A stretch of 64,000 nucleotides of DNA from Fluviispira vulneris (GCF_014281055.1 NZ_JACRSE010000002.1:496001-560000), one strand, 5' to 3'. Counted from the first letter of the stretch, positions 34,415 to 43,790 are shown. Numbers and translations are program-made. The notes: a model not told the origin generated them from the sequence alone.

Positions 34415-34839
34415 GCACGGTTATCGGGAATCAAATATTTGGAAAAACAGATTCCGTTTTGGAAGAAAGTCTTAATCAACGGTTAAAAAGACAAGATGTC
34501 AATGTTGCAAATATTACGAATTCTCTAACGCCAGGGTATAGATCTTTAGGTTTTGATTTTGAAAAACAATTACAGGCTGCAATTGGTTCTGACAAAGATC
34601 TTATTATGAAAGTAAGCAATCCTAAGCACATAAAAGCTCCTGGCATGGGAGCTGATGGAGTTTTAAAGCCAGATCTTTATGTCAAACCAACTGAAAGTAT
34701 TGGTAACGATGGAAATACAGTAGATGTTGATCAAGAAATGACCGAAATGGCTGGTAACCAAGTGATTTATAGAGCTACAATTGAAACTTTGAATAGAAAA
34801 CTTGGAATGTTACGTTATGCAATCAATGGTGGAAGATAA
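34411..34839 (+). CDS. flgB: Flagellar basal-body rod protein FlgB
   Basis: FlgB forms part of the proximal rod. The N-terminal rod signature LNQRLKRQDVNVANITNSLTPGYR (18 residues from the start onward) and the C-terminal DVDQEMTEMAGNQVIYRAT helix are typical. Length is 142 residues, normal. The ATG overlaps the stop of the regulator gene (ATGA), with AAGGAAA upstream. flgC follows after 34 bases. Confidence 0.95.
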   Translation: MSTVIGNQIFGKTDSVLEESLNQRLKRQDVNVANITNSLTPGYRSLGFDFEKQLQAAIGSDKDLIMKVSNPKHIKAPGMGADGVLKPDLYVKPTESIGNDGNTVDVDQEMTEMAGNQVIYRATIETLNRKLGMLRYAINGGR

Positions 34840-34873
34840 ATATTAACTAATTAACTTATAGGAGTAAAAAATT

Positions 34874-35311
34874 ATGAGTTTTTTAGAAGGACTTAAAATC
34901 AGTGCATCAGGATTATCTGCAGAGCGTATTCGAATGAACGTAATATCTTCGAATATTGCAAATGCAAATACTTCTAGAACAGAAGAAGGTGGTCCTTATA
35001 AAAGAAAAGATGTTTTATTTACTGCTCGTAATTCAGGTCTAAGTTTTGATAATCTAATGCGCCTCGCTTTTGATCCAAATTTAAAAGAAGTAAAAGTTGA
35101 TGGAATTACAGAGGATAGAAGAGCGCCTCGTCTTGTTTTTAATCCTAATCATCCTGATGCAAATGAAAATGGTTATGTTTCCATGCCAAATATCTCAATA
35201 ATGGAAGAAATGGTGAATATGATCACAAGTAATCGAGCTTTTGAAAGTAATACCCAAGCAATAAATGCGACGAAATCTATGGCAACAACTGCTATAAGTA
35301 TTGGTAAATAA
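34874..35311 (+). CDS. flgC: Flagellar basal-body rod protein FlgC
   Basis: A proximal rod subunit of 145 residues. It shows the family start LKISASGLSAERIRMNVISS with NIANANTSRTEEGGPYKRK following. The C-terminal signature reads YVSMPNISIMEEMVNMITSN then RAFESNTQAINATKSM. AGGAG lies nine bases before the ATG. Order flgB-flgC-fliE is the conserved one. Confidence 0.96.
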   Translation: MSFLEGLKISASGLSAERIRMNVISSNIANANTSRTEEGGPYKRKDVLFTARNSGLSFDNLMRLAFDPNLKEVKVDGITEDRRAPRLVFNPNHPDANENGYVSMPNISIMEEMVNMITSNRAFESNTQAINATKSMATTAISIGK

Positions 35312-35328
35312 TTTAAAGGTAACAGATC

Positions 35329-35658
35329 ATGTTAAAAGTGATGTCAGCAAATGATCTACATTTTTTAAAGTTACAACAGGAATTAGTTAATTCAAGCATT
35401 CCGAGCGGAGGAGGCAGTCCGCCTAAAAATCCGTCAGCTACTGAATTTCTCGATTTAATGGAAAAAGGAATCAAAGAAATTAACACGGGTGCAAGAGAAG
35501 CTGAAAAAGCAAGTATGGATTTAGCATCCGGCCGTACAAGTAATATTCATGAAACTATGCTTGCAGTAACAAAGGCTGAACTTGGTTTCGATATGATGGT
35601 GCAGATGAGAAATAAAGTGATTGAGGCATACCAAGAGGTTATGAGAATGCAAGTTTAA
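35329..35658 (+). CDS. fliE: Flagellar hook-basal body protein FliE
   Basis: FliE joins the MS ring to the rod. The 109-residue product has the family core EKASMDLASGRTSNIHETML then AVTKAELGFDMMVQMRNK and IEAYQEVMRMQV. The Gly/Pro stretch at residues 24-33 is a small linker. AAAGG is about nine bases before the ATG. It lies between flgC and fliF as usual. Confidence 0.95.
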   Translation: MLKVMSANDLHFLKLQQELVNSSIPSGGGSPPKNPSATEFLDLMEKGIKEINTGAREAEKASMDLASGRTSNIHETMLAVTKAELGFDMMVQMRNKVIEAYQEVMRMQV

Positions 35659-35704
35659 TTAAACCTTTTTAGCAATAATTATTGCTTTGAAGAAAGTAAA
35701 AGGA

Positions 35705-37312
35705 ATGATAGAAAAATTTAGGCAATTTTGGTCACAATTTATCGTTCAAAGTAAAGCATTTTATGCTGGTCTAACGAAAGGTCGTAAAATTGCAATTGCT
35801 CTCGGTCTTTTTACAATTTTCTTTGCCTTAGCCATGTTTATTTTCTGGAAACCAACAATTAAATACGAAACTGCATTTATGAATTTATCTGCTGATGATA
35901 AAACAGCAATTCTCGCTCATTTAAAAAAATCAGGATTTGTCGATTTTAAAATGGAAGGAGATACACTTTCATTTCCTGAAGACAAAATATTAGAAGCGCG
36001 CATGTTGCTCGCGCAAGAGGGTCTACCAAGTTCGGGCATAGGAGTGGGTTGGGAAAAGTTCGATGACAGAGCATTTGGTATGTCTGACTTTGATCAACGC
36101 ATAAATAAACTGCGTGCTTTGCAAGGTGAATTAGCAAGAACAATAAATAAATTGGAGCCGGTAGCGAACAGCAGAGTCCATATTGTTTTACCTGATAATG
36201 CTATATTTGCAGAAGAAAAAAAATCACCCACTGCGAGTATTTTTTTAAAATTGAAGCCAAGTAAAACGCTTACACAAAGACAAATTCAAGGTATAATTCA
36301 TTTGGCAGCACGCGCTGTCGAAGGACTTGAACCGAAGGCAGTGAGCATAGTTGATCAAGATGGTAATATGCTTACGCAGCCCGATGAACAGGATGGTGGA
36401 ATTGATAAAATCACATCTGCACAGAGAGAATATCAGAGACGGGTTGAGCGAGAGTTAGAACAAAAAATTAGAGATATTTTAGCTCGTGTGGTTGGGCATG
36501 ATAAAGTTGTTTCAAAAGTTCAAGCTTTTGTTGATTTCAAAAAAGTAGAAACAACTATTTCTGATGTGGATCCAGAAAGAACTGCGGTAATAGCATCTCA
36601 ACGGAACGAGCAATCTTCTCAAGGGAATGGGCTCAATCCTACAGGTGTTCCTGGTGCTAAAAGCAATTTACCAGGTGAGCGAGAAGACATTGGTGTTGCT
36701 GGTGGTTTGACGAACAGTACAAAATCGAGCACAGAGAATTTAAATTTCGAAGTGAAAAAAACATTAAGTAAAATTGTTGAACCAATTGGTAACGTAACAA
36801 AACTAAGCGCATCTGTTTTGGTTGATGGAAAAATGGTTGATGGTAAGTTCGTGCCACGAACCAAAGAAGAAATGGATATGATCACAAAATTAGTCAAGAA
36901 TGCGATTGGCTTTCAAGAAGCACGTGATGCTATTACGGTGGAATCTACGCAATTTGAATTGGATGAATTTGCATTGGCAGAAAAAGCTTCGCTTTCAGCG
37001 CGACAAGCTTCGCTTATTCAGACAGCAATTCTTTCAGCGGTTGCTATTGCAGCAATGTTCTTTATTTATATTGCTCTTGTGCGGCCTTATTTTAAATGGC
37101 TTACCTATGATCCAGATAAACGATCGAAAGAGCAACTAGAAATGCTTGATTATGAACTCGAAAGATCGGGTGCTGGTGCAAGACGTGTTCAGTTAAAAGA
37201 GGATGTGCCCTTTGACAAAATGTCACCTAAAGAGCAAATAATGTATCTTGCTAAAAATGATCCGCAAAAAACCACAGAAGCTATCCGCCAGCTTTTAAAT
37301 CCAAATCATTAA
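35705..37312 (+). CDS. fliF: Flagellar MS-ring protein FliF
   Basis: FliF builds the membrane and supramembrane ring that supports the export gate and the rotor. There are two membrane segments (about residues 26-46 and 440-460) around the periplasmic ring-building motifs, for example GLPSSGIGVGWEKFD and SRVHIVLPDN. The cytoplasmic FliG-binding tail ends EQIMYLAKNDPQKTTEAIRQ then LLNPNH. The start is uncertain: ATG 35705 has AAGGA directly against it, and a TTG at 35687 has no ribosome binding site. I keep the ATG. fliG does not follow; instead the next gene is on the opposite strand and the two stops overlap by four bases. Confidence 0.95.
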   Translation: MIEKFRQFWSQFIVQSKAFYAGLTKGRKIAIALGLFTIFFALAMFIFWKPTIKYETAFMNLSADDKTAILAHLKKSGFVDFKMEGDTLSFPEDKILEARMLLAQEGLPSSGIGVGWEKFDDRAFGMSDFDQRINKLRALQGELARTINKLEPVANSRVHIVLPDNAIFAEEKKSPTASIFLKLKPSKTLTQRQIQGIIHLAARAVEGLEPKAVSIVDQDGNMLTQPDEQDGGIDKITSAQREYQRRVERELEQKIRDILARVVGHDKVVSKVQAFVDFKKVETTISDVDPERTAVIASQRNEQSSQGNGLNPTGVPGAKSNLPGEREDIGVAGGLTNSTKSSTENLNFEVKKTLSKIVEPIGNVTKLSASVLVDGKMVDGKFVPRTKEEMDMITKLVKNAIGFQEARDAITVESTQFELDEFALAEKASLSARQASLIQTAILSAVAIAAMFFIYIALVRPYFKWLTYDPDKRSKEQLEMLDYELERSGAGARRVQLKEDVPFDKMSPKEQIMYLAKNDPQKTTEAIRQLLNPNH

Positions 37313-37767
37313 TTATCGTGATTATCTTTTTCTGGGGTAAACTGTTTAAATCCACCTTTGCCTGAAAATTTAAATTTAGAAAGATCTGGAATAGGAGGGG
37401 TGCCAGGTTGCATTGCGGGCATGAGAACAATATATTCGACTTCAACATCGCTAGAACCCACTTTTAAAAGATTTTTTCCATCTTCGAAAGATTTTTCATC
37501 TATATTATCAGATGCTAATTTTTTAATTTCCCCTTTTAAAACTCCGGGAATTGTGTGTGATGAAGTGTTGTAAGGAATAACTGGGAGAATTACAGAGGAC
37601 TCATCTCCTTTTAAACAGATATTTCTTGAATTTATGCTCGATTTTCCGCTTCCAGTAATTGGGTAAATATTCACAGGACTTAATAATTGAGCACCTTCGA
37701 TTGAGTCAAAACTAAAAGAATCACCCGAAAGTAAAGTACAATGCTTTTTTTTGAAATCTTCAGCCAT
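37309..37767 (-). CDS. Candidate PAAR-like T6SS spike protein
   Basis: A 152-residue protein without signal peptide or membrane segment, rich in Gly, Pro and short beta-prone stretches. The pattern NICLKGDESSV, then PYNTSSHTIPG, then IKKLAS, then EYIVLMPAMQPGTPPIPD, then FSGKGGFKQF resembles beta-rich PAAR-like proteins found beside VgrG in T6SS loci. That resemblance is from memory of pattern, not from a search. Its place between the flagellar and T6SS operons supports a secretion-related role, since the cluster shows no other PAAR gene. GGAAA precedes the ATG. The stop overlaps that of fliF, convergently. Alternative: an effector or an unrelated protein. Confidence 0.5.
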   Translation of the reverse strand: MAEDFKKKHCTLLSGDSFSFDSIEGAQLLSPVNIYPITGSGKSSINSRNICLKGDESSVILPVIPYNTSSHTIPGVLKGEIKKLASDNIDEKSFEDGKNLLKVGSSDVEVEYIVLMPAMQPGTPPIPDLSKFKFSGKGGFKQFTPEKDNHDN

Positions 37768-38209
37768 AATTTTTCCAGTATATATTTCAATAAACCAACG
37801 GATAATAATTAAATTATTTAAGAATAAAGTGCAAGCGATTTAAAAAGTAATTTTTATTTTCAAGAGCATTCCTCTTTTAAAAGTGGAAATTAAAGAGTGA
37901 AGAAGATATTTTGTTAAGATTTTAAAAAAATAAGAGGTATAAAATCATTAAAAAATACCGAGAATATTTAATTAATTTAAACCCATTTCATAAAGTAGCT
38001 TACCAATTACAACAGATGATTCGTAATAATTAAAAAAAAGCATTTCTTTAATTATTTAAATTACATTTCGTTTTATTTTGAAATTTATAATTTTGACAAA
38101 TTTGGTATGGCATTATATTTGCTTTACAAGCAAATAAGAGTGCTGGCATCAGCATTTCTCATTTCTACAAACCGTACAGGCAGATACTCATATGAAAGGA
38201 ATGTGAATT
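37768..38209. promoter_or_regulatory. Intergenic region upstream of the T6SS operon
   Basis: A 442-base AT-rich gap with no recognised gene. It separates the PAAR-like gene (minus) from tssB (plus) and must contain both 5' regions. The candidate sigma-54 promoter at 38108-38123 is the clearest element. Just after it an inverted pair TGCTG/CAGCA (38141-38154) falls in the predicted leader. A TTGACA at 38093-38098 has no correctly spaced -10. Confidence 0.6.
38108..38123 (+). promoter_or_regulatory. Candidate sigma-54 promoter of the tssB operon
   Basis: The sequence TGGCAT-N5-TTGCT matches the TGGCAC-N5-TTGCW consensus at all positions but one, with GG-N10-GC spacing. It is the best of the four sites in this window. 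The predicted start is near 38134, about 76 bases before the tssB ATG. T6SS operons of several Proteobacteria are driven by sigma-54 (VasH in Vibrio cholerae), and an NtrC-type activator gene lies just beyond this cluster. Confidence 0.65.
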
Positions 38210-38734
38210 ATGTCAAGGAGTACCCAACATAAAATTTCTGGATATAAGCCCCCGCGTGTGCAAATCACATATGATCTCGAAGTAAATGGCAATCCAAAGG
38301 AACAAGATATTCCTTTTGTCATCGGAGTTATGGCAAATTTTTCTGGGCATCTATATCAAAAAGCAAAGAAACTGAAGAGTGAAAAATTTCTTTCTGTTAA
38401 CAAAGAGAATTTTAATTCAGTCGTGCAATCAATTAATCCAAAACTTAAGATAAAAGTTTTGGATAAAATCAAAAATGATGGTGGATCGAAACAAATTGAA
38501 CTTGATTTTAAATCAATTGATGATTTTAATCCCGGAAAAATAGCTGAAAAGGTTGATTCTTTGAAAGTTTTGCTTGAGACAAGAAGAAAATTAATTGAAT
38601 TGCAAACAAGCGTTGATTGTAACGATAAGCTTGAAGAAACTCTAATTCAATTTTTAAAATCACCTGAAGCTTTAAAGCAAATATCAAGCTCACAAAATGA
38701 AAAAGAGATTGATTCAAATACGAGCGAAGCATAA
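38210..38734 (+). CDS. tssB: T6SS sheath protein TssB (VipA)
   Basis: The small sheath subunit that interlocks with TssC to form the contractile tube. The family start is clear: Lys/Pro-rich N-terminus, RVQITYDLEVNGNPKEQDIP then FVIGVMANFSG. The usual IDDFNPGKIAEKVDSLK segment and the C-terminal helices follow. 174 residues. AGGA is about eight bases before the ATG. First gene of the rightward T6SS operon; tssC follows after 24 bases. Confidence 0.95.
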   Translation: MSRSTQHKISGYKPPRVQITYDLEVNGNPKEQDIPFVIGVMANFSGHLYQKAKKLKSEKFLSVNKENFNSVVQSINPKLKIKVLDKIKNDGGSKQIELDFKSIDDFNPGKIAEKVDSLKVLLETRRKLIELQTSVDCNDKLEETLIQFLKSPEALKQISSSQNEKEIDSNTSEA

Positions 38735-38758
38735 GACTCGGTTGATAAAGGATATAAA

Positions 38759-40249
38759 ATGACTCTCAAAACAGATCTTGCAATAAAAACAAATTCATTT
38801 TTTAATTTAGAAGATGTCAATATTTCTGTTATCGATCAAGCTCTTACTATTAGTAATCTAAATAAAAATGAAGAGCAAAAAAATAATGCAAAAGAAATGT
38901 TAACTGTTTTTGCGGATGAAGTTATTTCGGATCGCATGACTTATAAAAAAAATATTTCGCATATGATCAGTGAAAGAATTGCAGACATTGATGCCCTTCT
39001 TTCTGAACAAATAAATGAAATTATTCACAATCAAGAATTTCAAAAATTGGAAGCTTCTTGGCGAGGATTGCAATCTTTAGTTAAATTTGCAGAACCAGAT
39101 GACAGATTACATATTCGCGTTCTCGATGCCACTAAAGAAGATATTTTAAAAGATTTTGAATCTGCAGCTGAATTCGATGACTCTGGATTATTTAAGCTCG
39201 TTTACGAAAATGAATATGGCACATTTGGTGGGACTCCTTATGGACTTCTCGTTGGTGATTATTCATTCGGTAAAGGCCTAGAAGATATCGAATGTCTAAA
39301 AGCTATTTCGAAAGTTGCTTCCGCAGCGCATGCACCGTTCGTCGCGGCAGCGAGTTGCGAACTTTTCAATATTAAATCTTTTGAAGATTTGGACAAACCT
39401 CGTCATTTAGGTCGTTTATTTAACTCTGCTGAATATGGTTCATGGCAAAGTTTTAGAGAACTTGAAGATTCAAAATATGTAACTTTGACTTTGCCAAGAG
39501 TGATTATGCGCCATCCCTATGGGCCAAATGGAATACCTGTGAAGGAATTTTATTTTGAAGAAGATTTAAATGGGACAGAACATGAAAAATATTTATGGGG
39601 AAATCCAGCGTTTTCTTTAGCACAAAGAATGGTTGATTCTTTCCGTGAATATGGTTGGTTTTCCAATATCCGTGGTTCGGAAAATGGTGGAGTTGTTGAT
39701 AGTCTACCTTATCATCCTTTCGTTGACAGCGAAGGTAACAATTCCTTTAAAATGCCAGTAGAAACAATTATTACTGATAGACGTGAAAAAGAACTTGATG
39801 ATCTTGGATTTTTATCCTTGGTTTATAAGCGTGGTACTGATACTGCAACATTTTTTGGATCAAAAACCATTCATAAGTTGACAGAATATGACAATGATCT
39901 TGCAAATGCCAATGCGCAGCTTTCGATAGAATTGCCATACGTGATGGCAGTCTCGCGTTTTGCTCATTATTTAAAAGTGATCATGCGCGATAAAATTGGC
40001 TCTTTTACGACTCAGGGGGAGATTGATAATTATTTAAACAATTGGATTTCTCGATATGTTATTTTAGATGATTCCGCAAGCACTTATATTAAGAGTTGTT
40101 ATCCTTTAAGAGAAGCAAGAATTGATATTTTACCAGTGCCAGGAAAAGTTGGTGCGTATAAAGCTGTCATGTATTTAAGACCACATTTTTACTTAAATGA
40201 GTTATCTGTATCTCTTAGATTGGTGACAGAACTTCCGCAAAAATCATAA
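38759..40249 (+). CDS. tssC: T6SS sheath protein TssC (VipB)
   Basis: The large sheath subunit, 496 residues. Family landmarks: LEASWRGLQSLVKFAEPDD, YGTFGGTPYGLLVGDYSFGK, ISKVASAAHAPFVAAASC, then LPRVIMRHPYGPNG, and near the end RFAHYLKVIMRDKIG. The TssB-interaction core and the C-terminal ClpV-facing part are present. AAGGA precedes the ATG. Its unfoldase TssH (ClpV) is not in the window, so recycling must be served from elsewhere. Confidence 0.97.
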   Translation: MTLKTDLAIKTNSFFNLEDVNISVIDQALTISNLNKNEEQKNNAKEMLTVFADEVISDRMTYKKNISHMISERIADIDALLSEQINEIIHNQEFQKLEASWRGLQSLVKFAEPDDRLHIRVLDATKEDILKDFESAAEFDDSGLFKLVYENEYGTFGGTPYGLLVGDYSFGKGLEDIECLKAISKVASAAHAPFVAAASCELFNIKSFEDLDKPRHLGRLFNSAEYGSWQSFRELEDSKYVTLTLPRVIMRHPYGPNGIPVKEFYFEEDLNGTEHEKYLWGNPAFSLAQRMVDSFREYGWFSNIRGSENGGVVDSLPYHPFVDSEGNNSFKMPVETIITDRREKELDDLGFLSLVYKRGTDTATFFGSKTIHKLTEYDNDLANANAQLSIELPYVMAVSRFAHYLKVIMRDKIGSFTTQGEIDNYLNNWISRYVILDDSASTYIKSCYPLREARIDILPVPGKVGAYKAVMYLRPHFYLNELSVSLRLVTELPQKS

Positions 40250-40274
40250 TAAAATTTAAAGGAGAATTAATATC

Positions 40275-40814
40275 ATGAGAGCACTTTTATTAATAGAAGG
40301 ATTAAAAGGAAGTTTCAAATCTACAACAATTAAAGATGCAATTTCTTTAGAAGATATTGCAGTACCTCAACTTACAGAAGGTGCAAGTTCTAATAAATTA
40401 GTTTTAAATGATATGGTTGAAGATATAAATATTTATATGCAAAATATAGATAAAGATCTTATTGATGGGCTTGAAACATTTAAAGATAAATCACGTATTG
40501 TTAAGACAATAAAGCTGATTCAAATTGAAAGTACAACTGATAAAGATGGTAAAGAAATAGTAACTCCTGCACATGAGTTTCACTTTTTAAATCACACTTT
40601 AGTTGTTATTAAAAATTCAGGTCAAGGTTATGTATTGCAAATAAGAACAAATGAACATAATCCTAATGATAAGACAAATTATCCTGGATACTTCTGTGCG
40701 CATTTTAAAAATGGTCAAAAATCAAAGTGTTATTATTCGAGAGTTCTTCAGCTAGAAGATGTTGATAAAATTGATGAAGGATGGGAAATTAATAAACCTA
40801 AAAGTTTTGTTTAA
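40275..40814 (+). CDS. Hcp-like (TssD) candidate
   Basis: A 179-residue protein in the place of hcp, directly after tssC, with a strong AAAGGAG ribosome binding site. It begins MRALLLIEGLKGSFKS, compatible with the Hcp start in which a short beta strand is followed by I.GI.GES. The rest, beta-rich with no signal peptide, does not show enough conserved residues for a confident call. A hairpin 10 bases past the stop could limit readthrough, as expected for a highly expressed tube subunit. Alternative: a cluster-specific accessory protein, with the true hcp elsewhere. Confidence 0.5.
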   Translation: MRALLLIEGLKGSFKSTTIKDAISLEDIAVPQLTEGASSNKLVLNDMVEDINIYMQNIDKDLIDGLETFKDKSRIVKTIKLIQIESTTDKDGKEIVTPAHEFHFLNHTLVVIKNSGQGYVLQIRTNEHNPNDKTNYPGYFCAHFKNGQKSKCYYSRVLQLEDVDKIDEGWEINKPKSFV

Positions 40815-40823
40815 TTAAAGACT

Positions 40824-40847
40824 GGATACACTAAAAGAAGTGTATCC
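40824..40847 (+). terminator. Hairpin after the hcp-like gene (attenuator candidate)
   Basis: A perfect 9-bp inverted repeat (40824-40832 and 40839-40847) with a 6-base loop, followed by a short T-rich stretch. It sits between the hcp-like gene and tssE and could raise hcp-like expression relative to downstream genes by partial termination or mRNA protection. Confidence 0.6.
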
Positions 40848-40868
40848 TCTTTAAAATCTTCATTTAGA

Positions 40869-41288
40869 ATGGCTAGTGCAATGGAAAGCTTAAAAAAAAT
40901 TTTCTATTTACCATCTGAAAAGAAGGATCCTTTTTTTTCTATAGCAAGAAATATTTATAATATTTTAAACACTCGAAGCTCACTGCCAGTTTCTCAATTT
41001 TTAGAAAATCAAAATTTGAATACTCTGCATTTTGGAATCCCTTGTGTTTCTCATTTTGCCATGGATTCTGAACATGATCGATTTCTTTTGTGTCAAATTG
41101 TGCAAAAATCTCTTCAAGTATTTGAACACAGACTATCCTATGTAGAAGTTAATTTTTCTGTCTATGATAAATTAAAAAAAGAAGCGAAACTGTCCATTAA
41201 TGCAGTGTATCATTCAGGTAATGTAATGGTAAATTTATTGTTAAAGGTGGCTTTATGGGAGTTCGTAATAAATGACTGGAAAATATAG
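40869..41288 (+). CDS. tssE: T6SS baseplate protein TssE (gp25-like)
   Basis: A 139-residue relative of phage gp25. The pattern IYNILNTRSSLPVSQFLENQ, then FGIPCVSHF, then the gp25-type segment LQVFEHRLSYVEVNFSVYD fits TssE, although the usual E-P-R-L core reads E-H-R-L here. No good ribosome binding site precedes the ATG at 40869. The 3' end overlaps tssF by 17 bases, so translation is likely coupled downstream. Confidence 0.8.
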   Translation: MASAMESLKKIFYLPSEKKDPFFSIARNIYNILNTRSSLPVSQFLENQNLNTLHFGIPCVSHFAMDSEHDRFLLCQIVQKSLQVFEHRLSYVEVNFSVYDKLKKEAKLSINAVYHSGNVMVNLLLKVALWEFVINDWKI

Positions 41289-43026
41289 CAATCAGGATTT
41301 TTTAAAAATTTACACAGAAACTTTAGAAGAACTGAGAAGCAATGGGCGTATATTTTCGGAACAGAATCCTGATATTGCACCCTACCTTGATTTTTCTTTT
41401 AGAAAAAGCAACGATCCTGAAACAGAAAGACTCATTGAATCTTTTGCTTATATGAAGGCACAAGTTGATTATAAGTCCTTCCTTGCAAAGAGTGATTATG
41501 CCATCAATTTTATCGAGCATATTTTTCCAGAATTAGTGTCTCCTACTCCTGGTCTCACGATCCTAAAAATAATGCCAAGTCGGAGTTTCTTTAAAAAAGA
41601 AATTTCACAGTTTAAAATTGAAAAAGACACAGTCTTTTCTACGAGCAACTCAGATGAAGAAGAGTGTTTATTTTCAACCACTGAAGATACATATATTTCA
41701 TGTTGCGAAATAAAAAATTTCCGCTATGCAGATATAAATTCAAGCAAAGAAAATATTTATGGCTATAAAAAAGCATTTATTTTTGAAATAGATACTTCCA
41801 TACCGATAACAGACTTTCAAAATACTAAGTTGTCTATTTTTATTGATGCAGAATTTCAATCTGTTATTTCAATTTTTGACTCTCTCTTGTCTTCAGAATT
41901 ACCAATACTTATTTTTCGAGATGAAGAAACATGCCCAATTAGAATCCCAAGAGATTCATTGAAACCTATTTATCAACACAATGGACATTATGATCTATGT
42001 GAAGAAAACTTACTCCATCCATTGTTTGATTTTATAAATTATTATCAAAAATATTTTTTCTTTAAAATAGATATAAATAGGCCTATCAATATTTTAAAAA
42101 AAATAAAATTTATTATTCCTATTGAAGAAGAGGTCTCAATTCCTTTTAGATTAGGAGGAGTCTTTTTTAAATTAAACTGTATTCCAGTGATCAATGTATT
42201 TGAAAAAAAACTTGTTCCTATCAAATGCAAAGATCAAAAAAGTGAATACCGGATGAGGGTAGACAATGATCAGCAAAATCTTATTGAAGTTTTGCGAGTC
42301 AAAAAACTTGTTACCTATAATTCCTCAACCGGTAAAACAATAGAAATACCAAATTATCATAAGAAATCAAATATAATAAATAAAGAAACTGAGCATTTCT
42401 ATTGGGCAACAAAACGATCGTTCAACAATACGACTCGCGAAAATGGTTGTTTATATTTGAAATTATTGCGACAGAATAGTTCTTATGCATTTGATTTAGA
42501 AATGCCTGATTATATTTTTCCAACAGGAATCTGTACAAATACGAATTTGGTGGAAGGGATTAAACCGAATTCACAATTTAATTGTATTGCATATGATCTT
42601 CCTATTGATAAATCGTTTTCATTAATTTGGCCAAAATACTTTCGTAAACCCCTTGATCTCTATGAAAATATGGAAGTCATAAAATTATTATATAAAGTCA
42701 ATCAAGATCTCTTAAGCAGAAATGCATTTAAAAATTATGATTTTAAAAAAATTATCGAAATATTATCTTCAGGACAAAATCCAATAAAAATATTATTTCA
42801 GCAATTATTAAATCAATCGACAGGCTTTGAAGTTGAAGAAACTCTCTCACAGCAAGTTTGGAAGAATCAAAGTTATTACGTGCCAGGAATATTATATAAA
42901 TTACAATTTTCTAAAGTCATTGGTTTTCCATTAGGCACACATTTTTTAATTTCCTTTCTAAACTCTTATTTTGATTTTATAAGAGACTTTAATTTTTATA
43001 TAATTTTTAAAGCAGAAAAGATATGA
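41272..43026 (+). CDS. tssF: T6SS baseplate protein TssF
   Basis: TssF is the core of the baseplate wedge with TssG. The N-terminus has the family pattern: FLKIYTETLEELRSNGRIFS then EQNPDIAPYLD, DPETERLIESFAYMKAQVDY. The usual FIEHIFPELVSPTPGLTILK follows. 584 residues, about normal. GGGAG lies upstream within tssE. The last bases overlap tssG as ATGA. The centre is divergent and rich in Lys, Ile and Phe. Confidence 0.9.
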   Translation: MTGKYSNQDFLKIYTETLEELRSNGRIFSEQNPDIAPYLDFSFRKSNDPETERLIESFAYMKAQVDYKSFLAKSDYAINFIEHIFPELVSPTPGLTILKIMPSRSFFKKEISQFKIEKDTVFSTSNSDEEECLFSTTEDTYISCCEIKNFRYADINSSKENIYGYKKAFIFEIDTSIPITDFQNTKLSIFIDAEFQSVISIFDSLLSSELPILIFRDEETCPIRIPRDSLKPIYQHNGHYDLCEENLLHPLFDFINYYQKYFFFKIDINRPINILKKIKFIIPIEEEVSIPFRLGGVFFKLNCIPVINVFEKKLVPIKCKDQKSEYRMRVDNDQQNLIEVLRVKKLVTYNSSTGKTIEIPNYHKKSNIINKETEHFYWATKRSFNNTTRENGCLYLKLLRQNSSYAFDLEMPDYIFPTGICTNTNLVEGIKPNSQFNCIAYDLPIDKSFSLIWPKYFRKPLDLYENMEVIKLLYKVNQDLLSRNAFKNYDFKKIIEILSSGQNPIKILFQQLLNQSTGFEVEETLSQQVWKNQSYYVPGILYKLQFSKVIGFPLGTHFLISFLNSYFDFIRDFNFYIIFKAEKI

Positions 43027-43790
43027 CTGAATTGCATCAATTAGAAAATCTATCAGATCGTGAAGAGCAAAATATTGCATTGAATCTTATCCGCAGTTTT
43101 TTCTCATTTGAAAAGGTTAAATATTCTCCACGTATGCTATTTTCGTCAACCAGTTGCTTTTCTGTAAAAGATGCAAATGGTATTTATATAAAAAGGAAGT
43201 TGCCATTTAAAATAGTTATTCCTGATTATATTTTAGAAAATTTTTCATTACAAACCAGACAGAAAAAGAAAATAATTGTCGATTTTCTGAAAATTTTTAT
43301 CAATGAGCTTGTCATTCAAGACTATATTGTTATGATGAATCGTGATAGACATCTTTATACTTTTGAAATATCTAGGCAAAAGCATGTTAACTTTTATTTT
43401 AATAATAAAAAGAATGTGAAATGTTTTTTTTCAAATTATTTTCAAAATGAGATCGAAATAAAAGAAAACTTTCCTAAAAAACATATTAATAATAGTCAAT
43501 TTAAGCTTGGTTCGTGCGCTATTTATTCTAAAAATACTAATAAAGGAGCTATGATTGGTTCTGATTTTTACTCATTTTTAAATAGAATTTCAGTTGAAGT
43601 AGAGGTAAGGGATGACGAACTAGAAAATTTAGAATATGTTTTAAAGATCTTGAATCTAGAAAAGCATATAATGATTTTGTCGAATAATGTAAAATCTATT
43701 TATCATAGAAAATTTTACAAATACAAATTCATAATTGAGGGGGGGAAATGTCTTTATGCTTTTTCAATCCCAAATTTTCACTCTATATGA
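43023..43790 (+). CDS. tssG: T6SS baseplate protein TssG, divergent and short
   Basis: Named mainly by position: between tssF and tssA, with ATGA overlap to tssF, as in most clusters. The 255-residue product is shorter than most TssG (about 300-350) and strongly diverged. The N-terminal NIALNLIRSFFSFEKVKYSP recalls the family start. The C-terminal half (GSCAIYSKNTNKGAMIGSDF then NRISVEVEV) resembles the TssG domain with beta strands. Codons are extremely A/T-rich. If it is not TssG, the baseplate would lack an essential part. Confidence 0.65.
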   Translation: MTELHQLENLSDREEQNIALNLIRSFFSFEKVKYSPRMLFSSTSCFSVKDANGIYIKRKLPFKIVIPDYILENFSLQTRQKKKIIVDFLKIFINELVIQDYIVMMNRDRHLYTFEISRQKHVNFYFNNKKNVKCFFSNYFQNEIEIKENFPKKHINNSQFKLGSCAIYSKNTNKGAMIGSDFYSFLNRISVEVEVRDDELENLEYVLKILNLEKHIMILSNNVKSIYHRKFYKYKFIIEGGKCLYAFSIPNFHSI

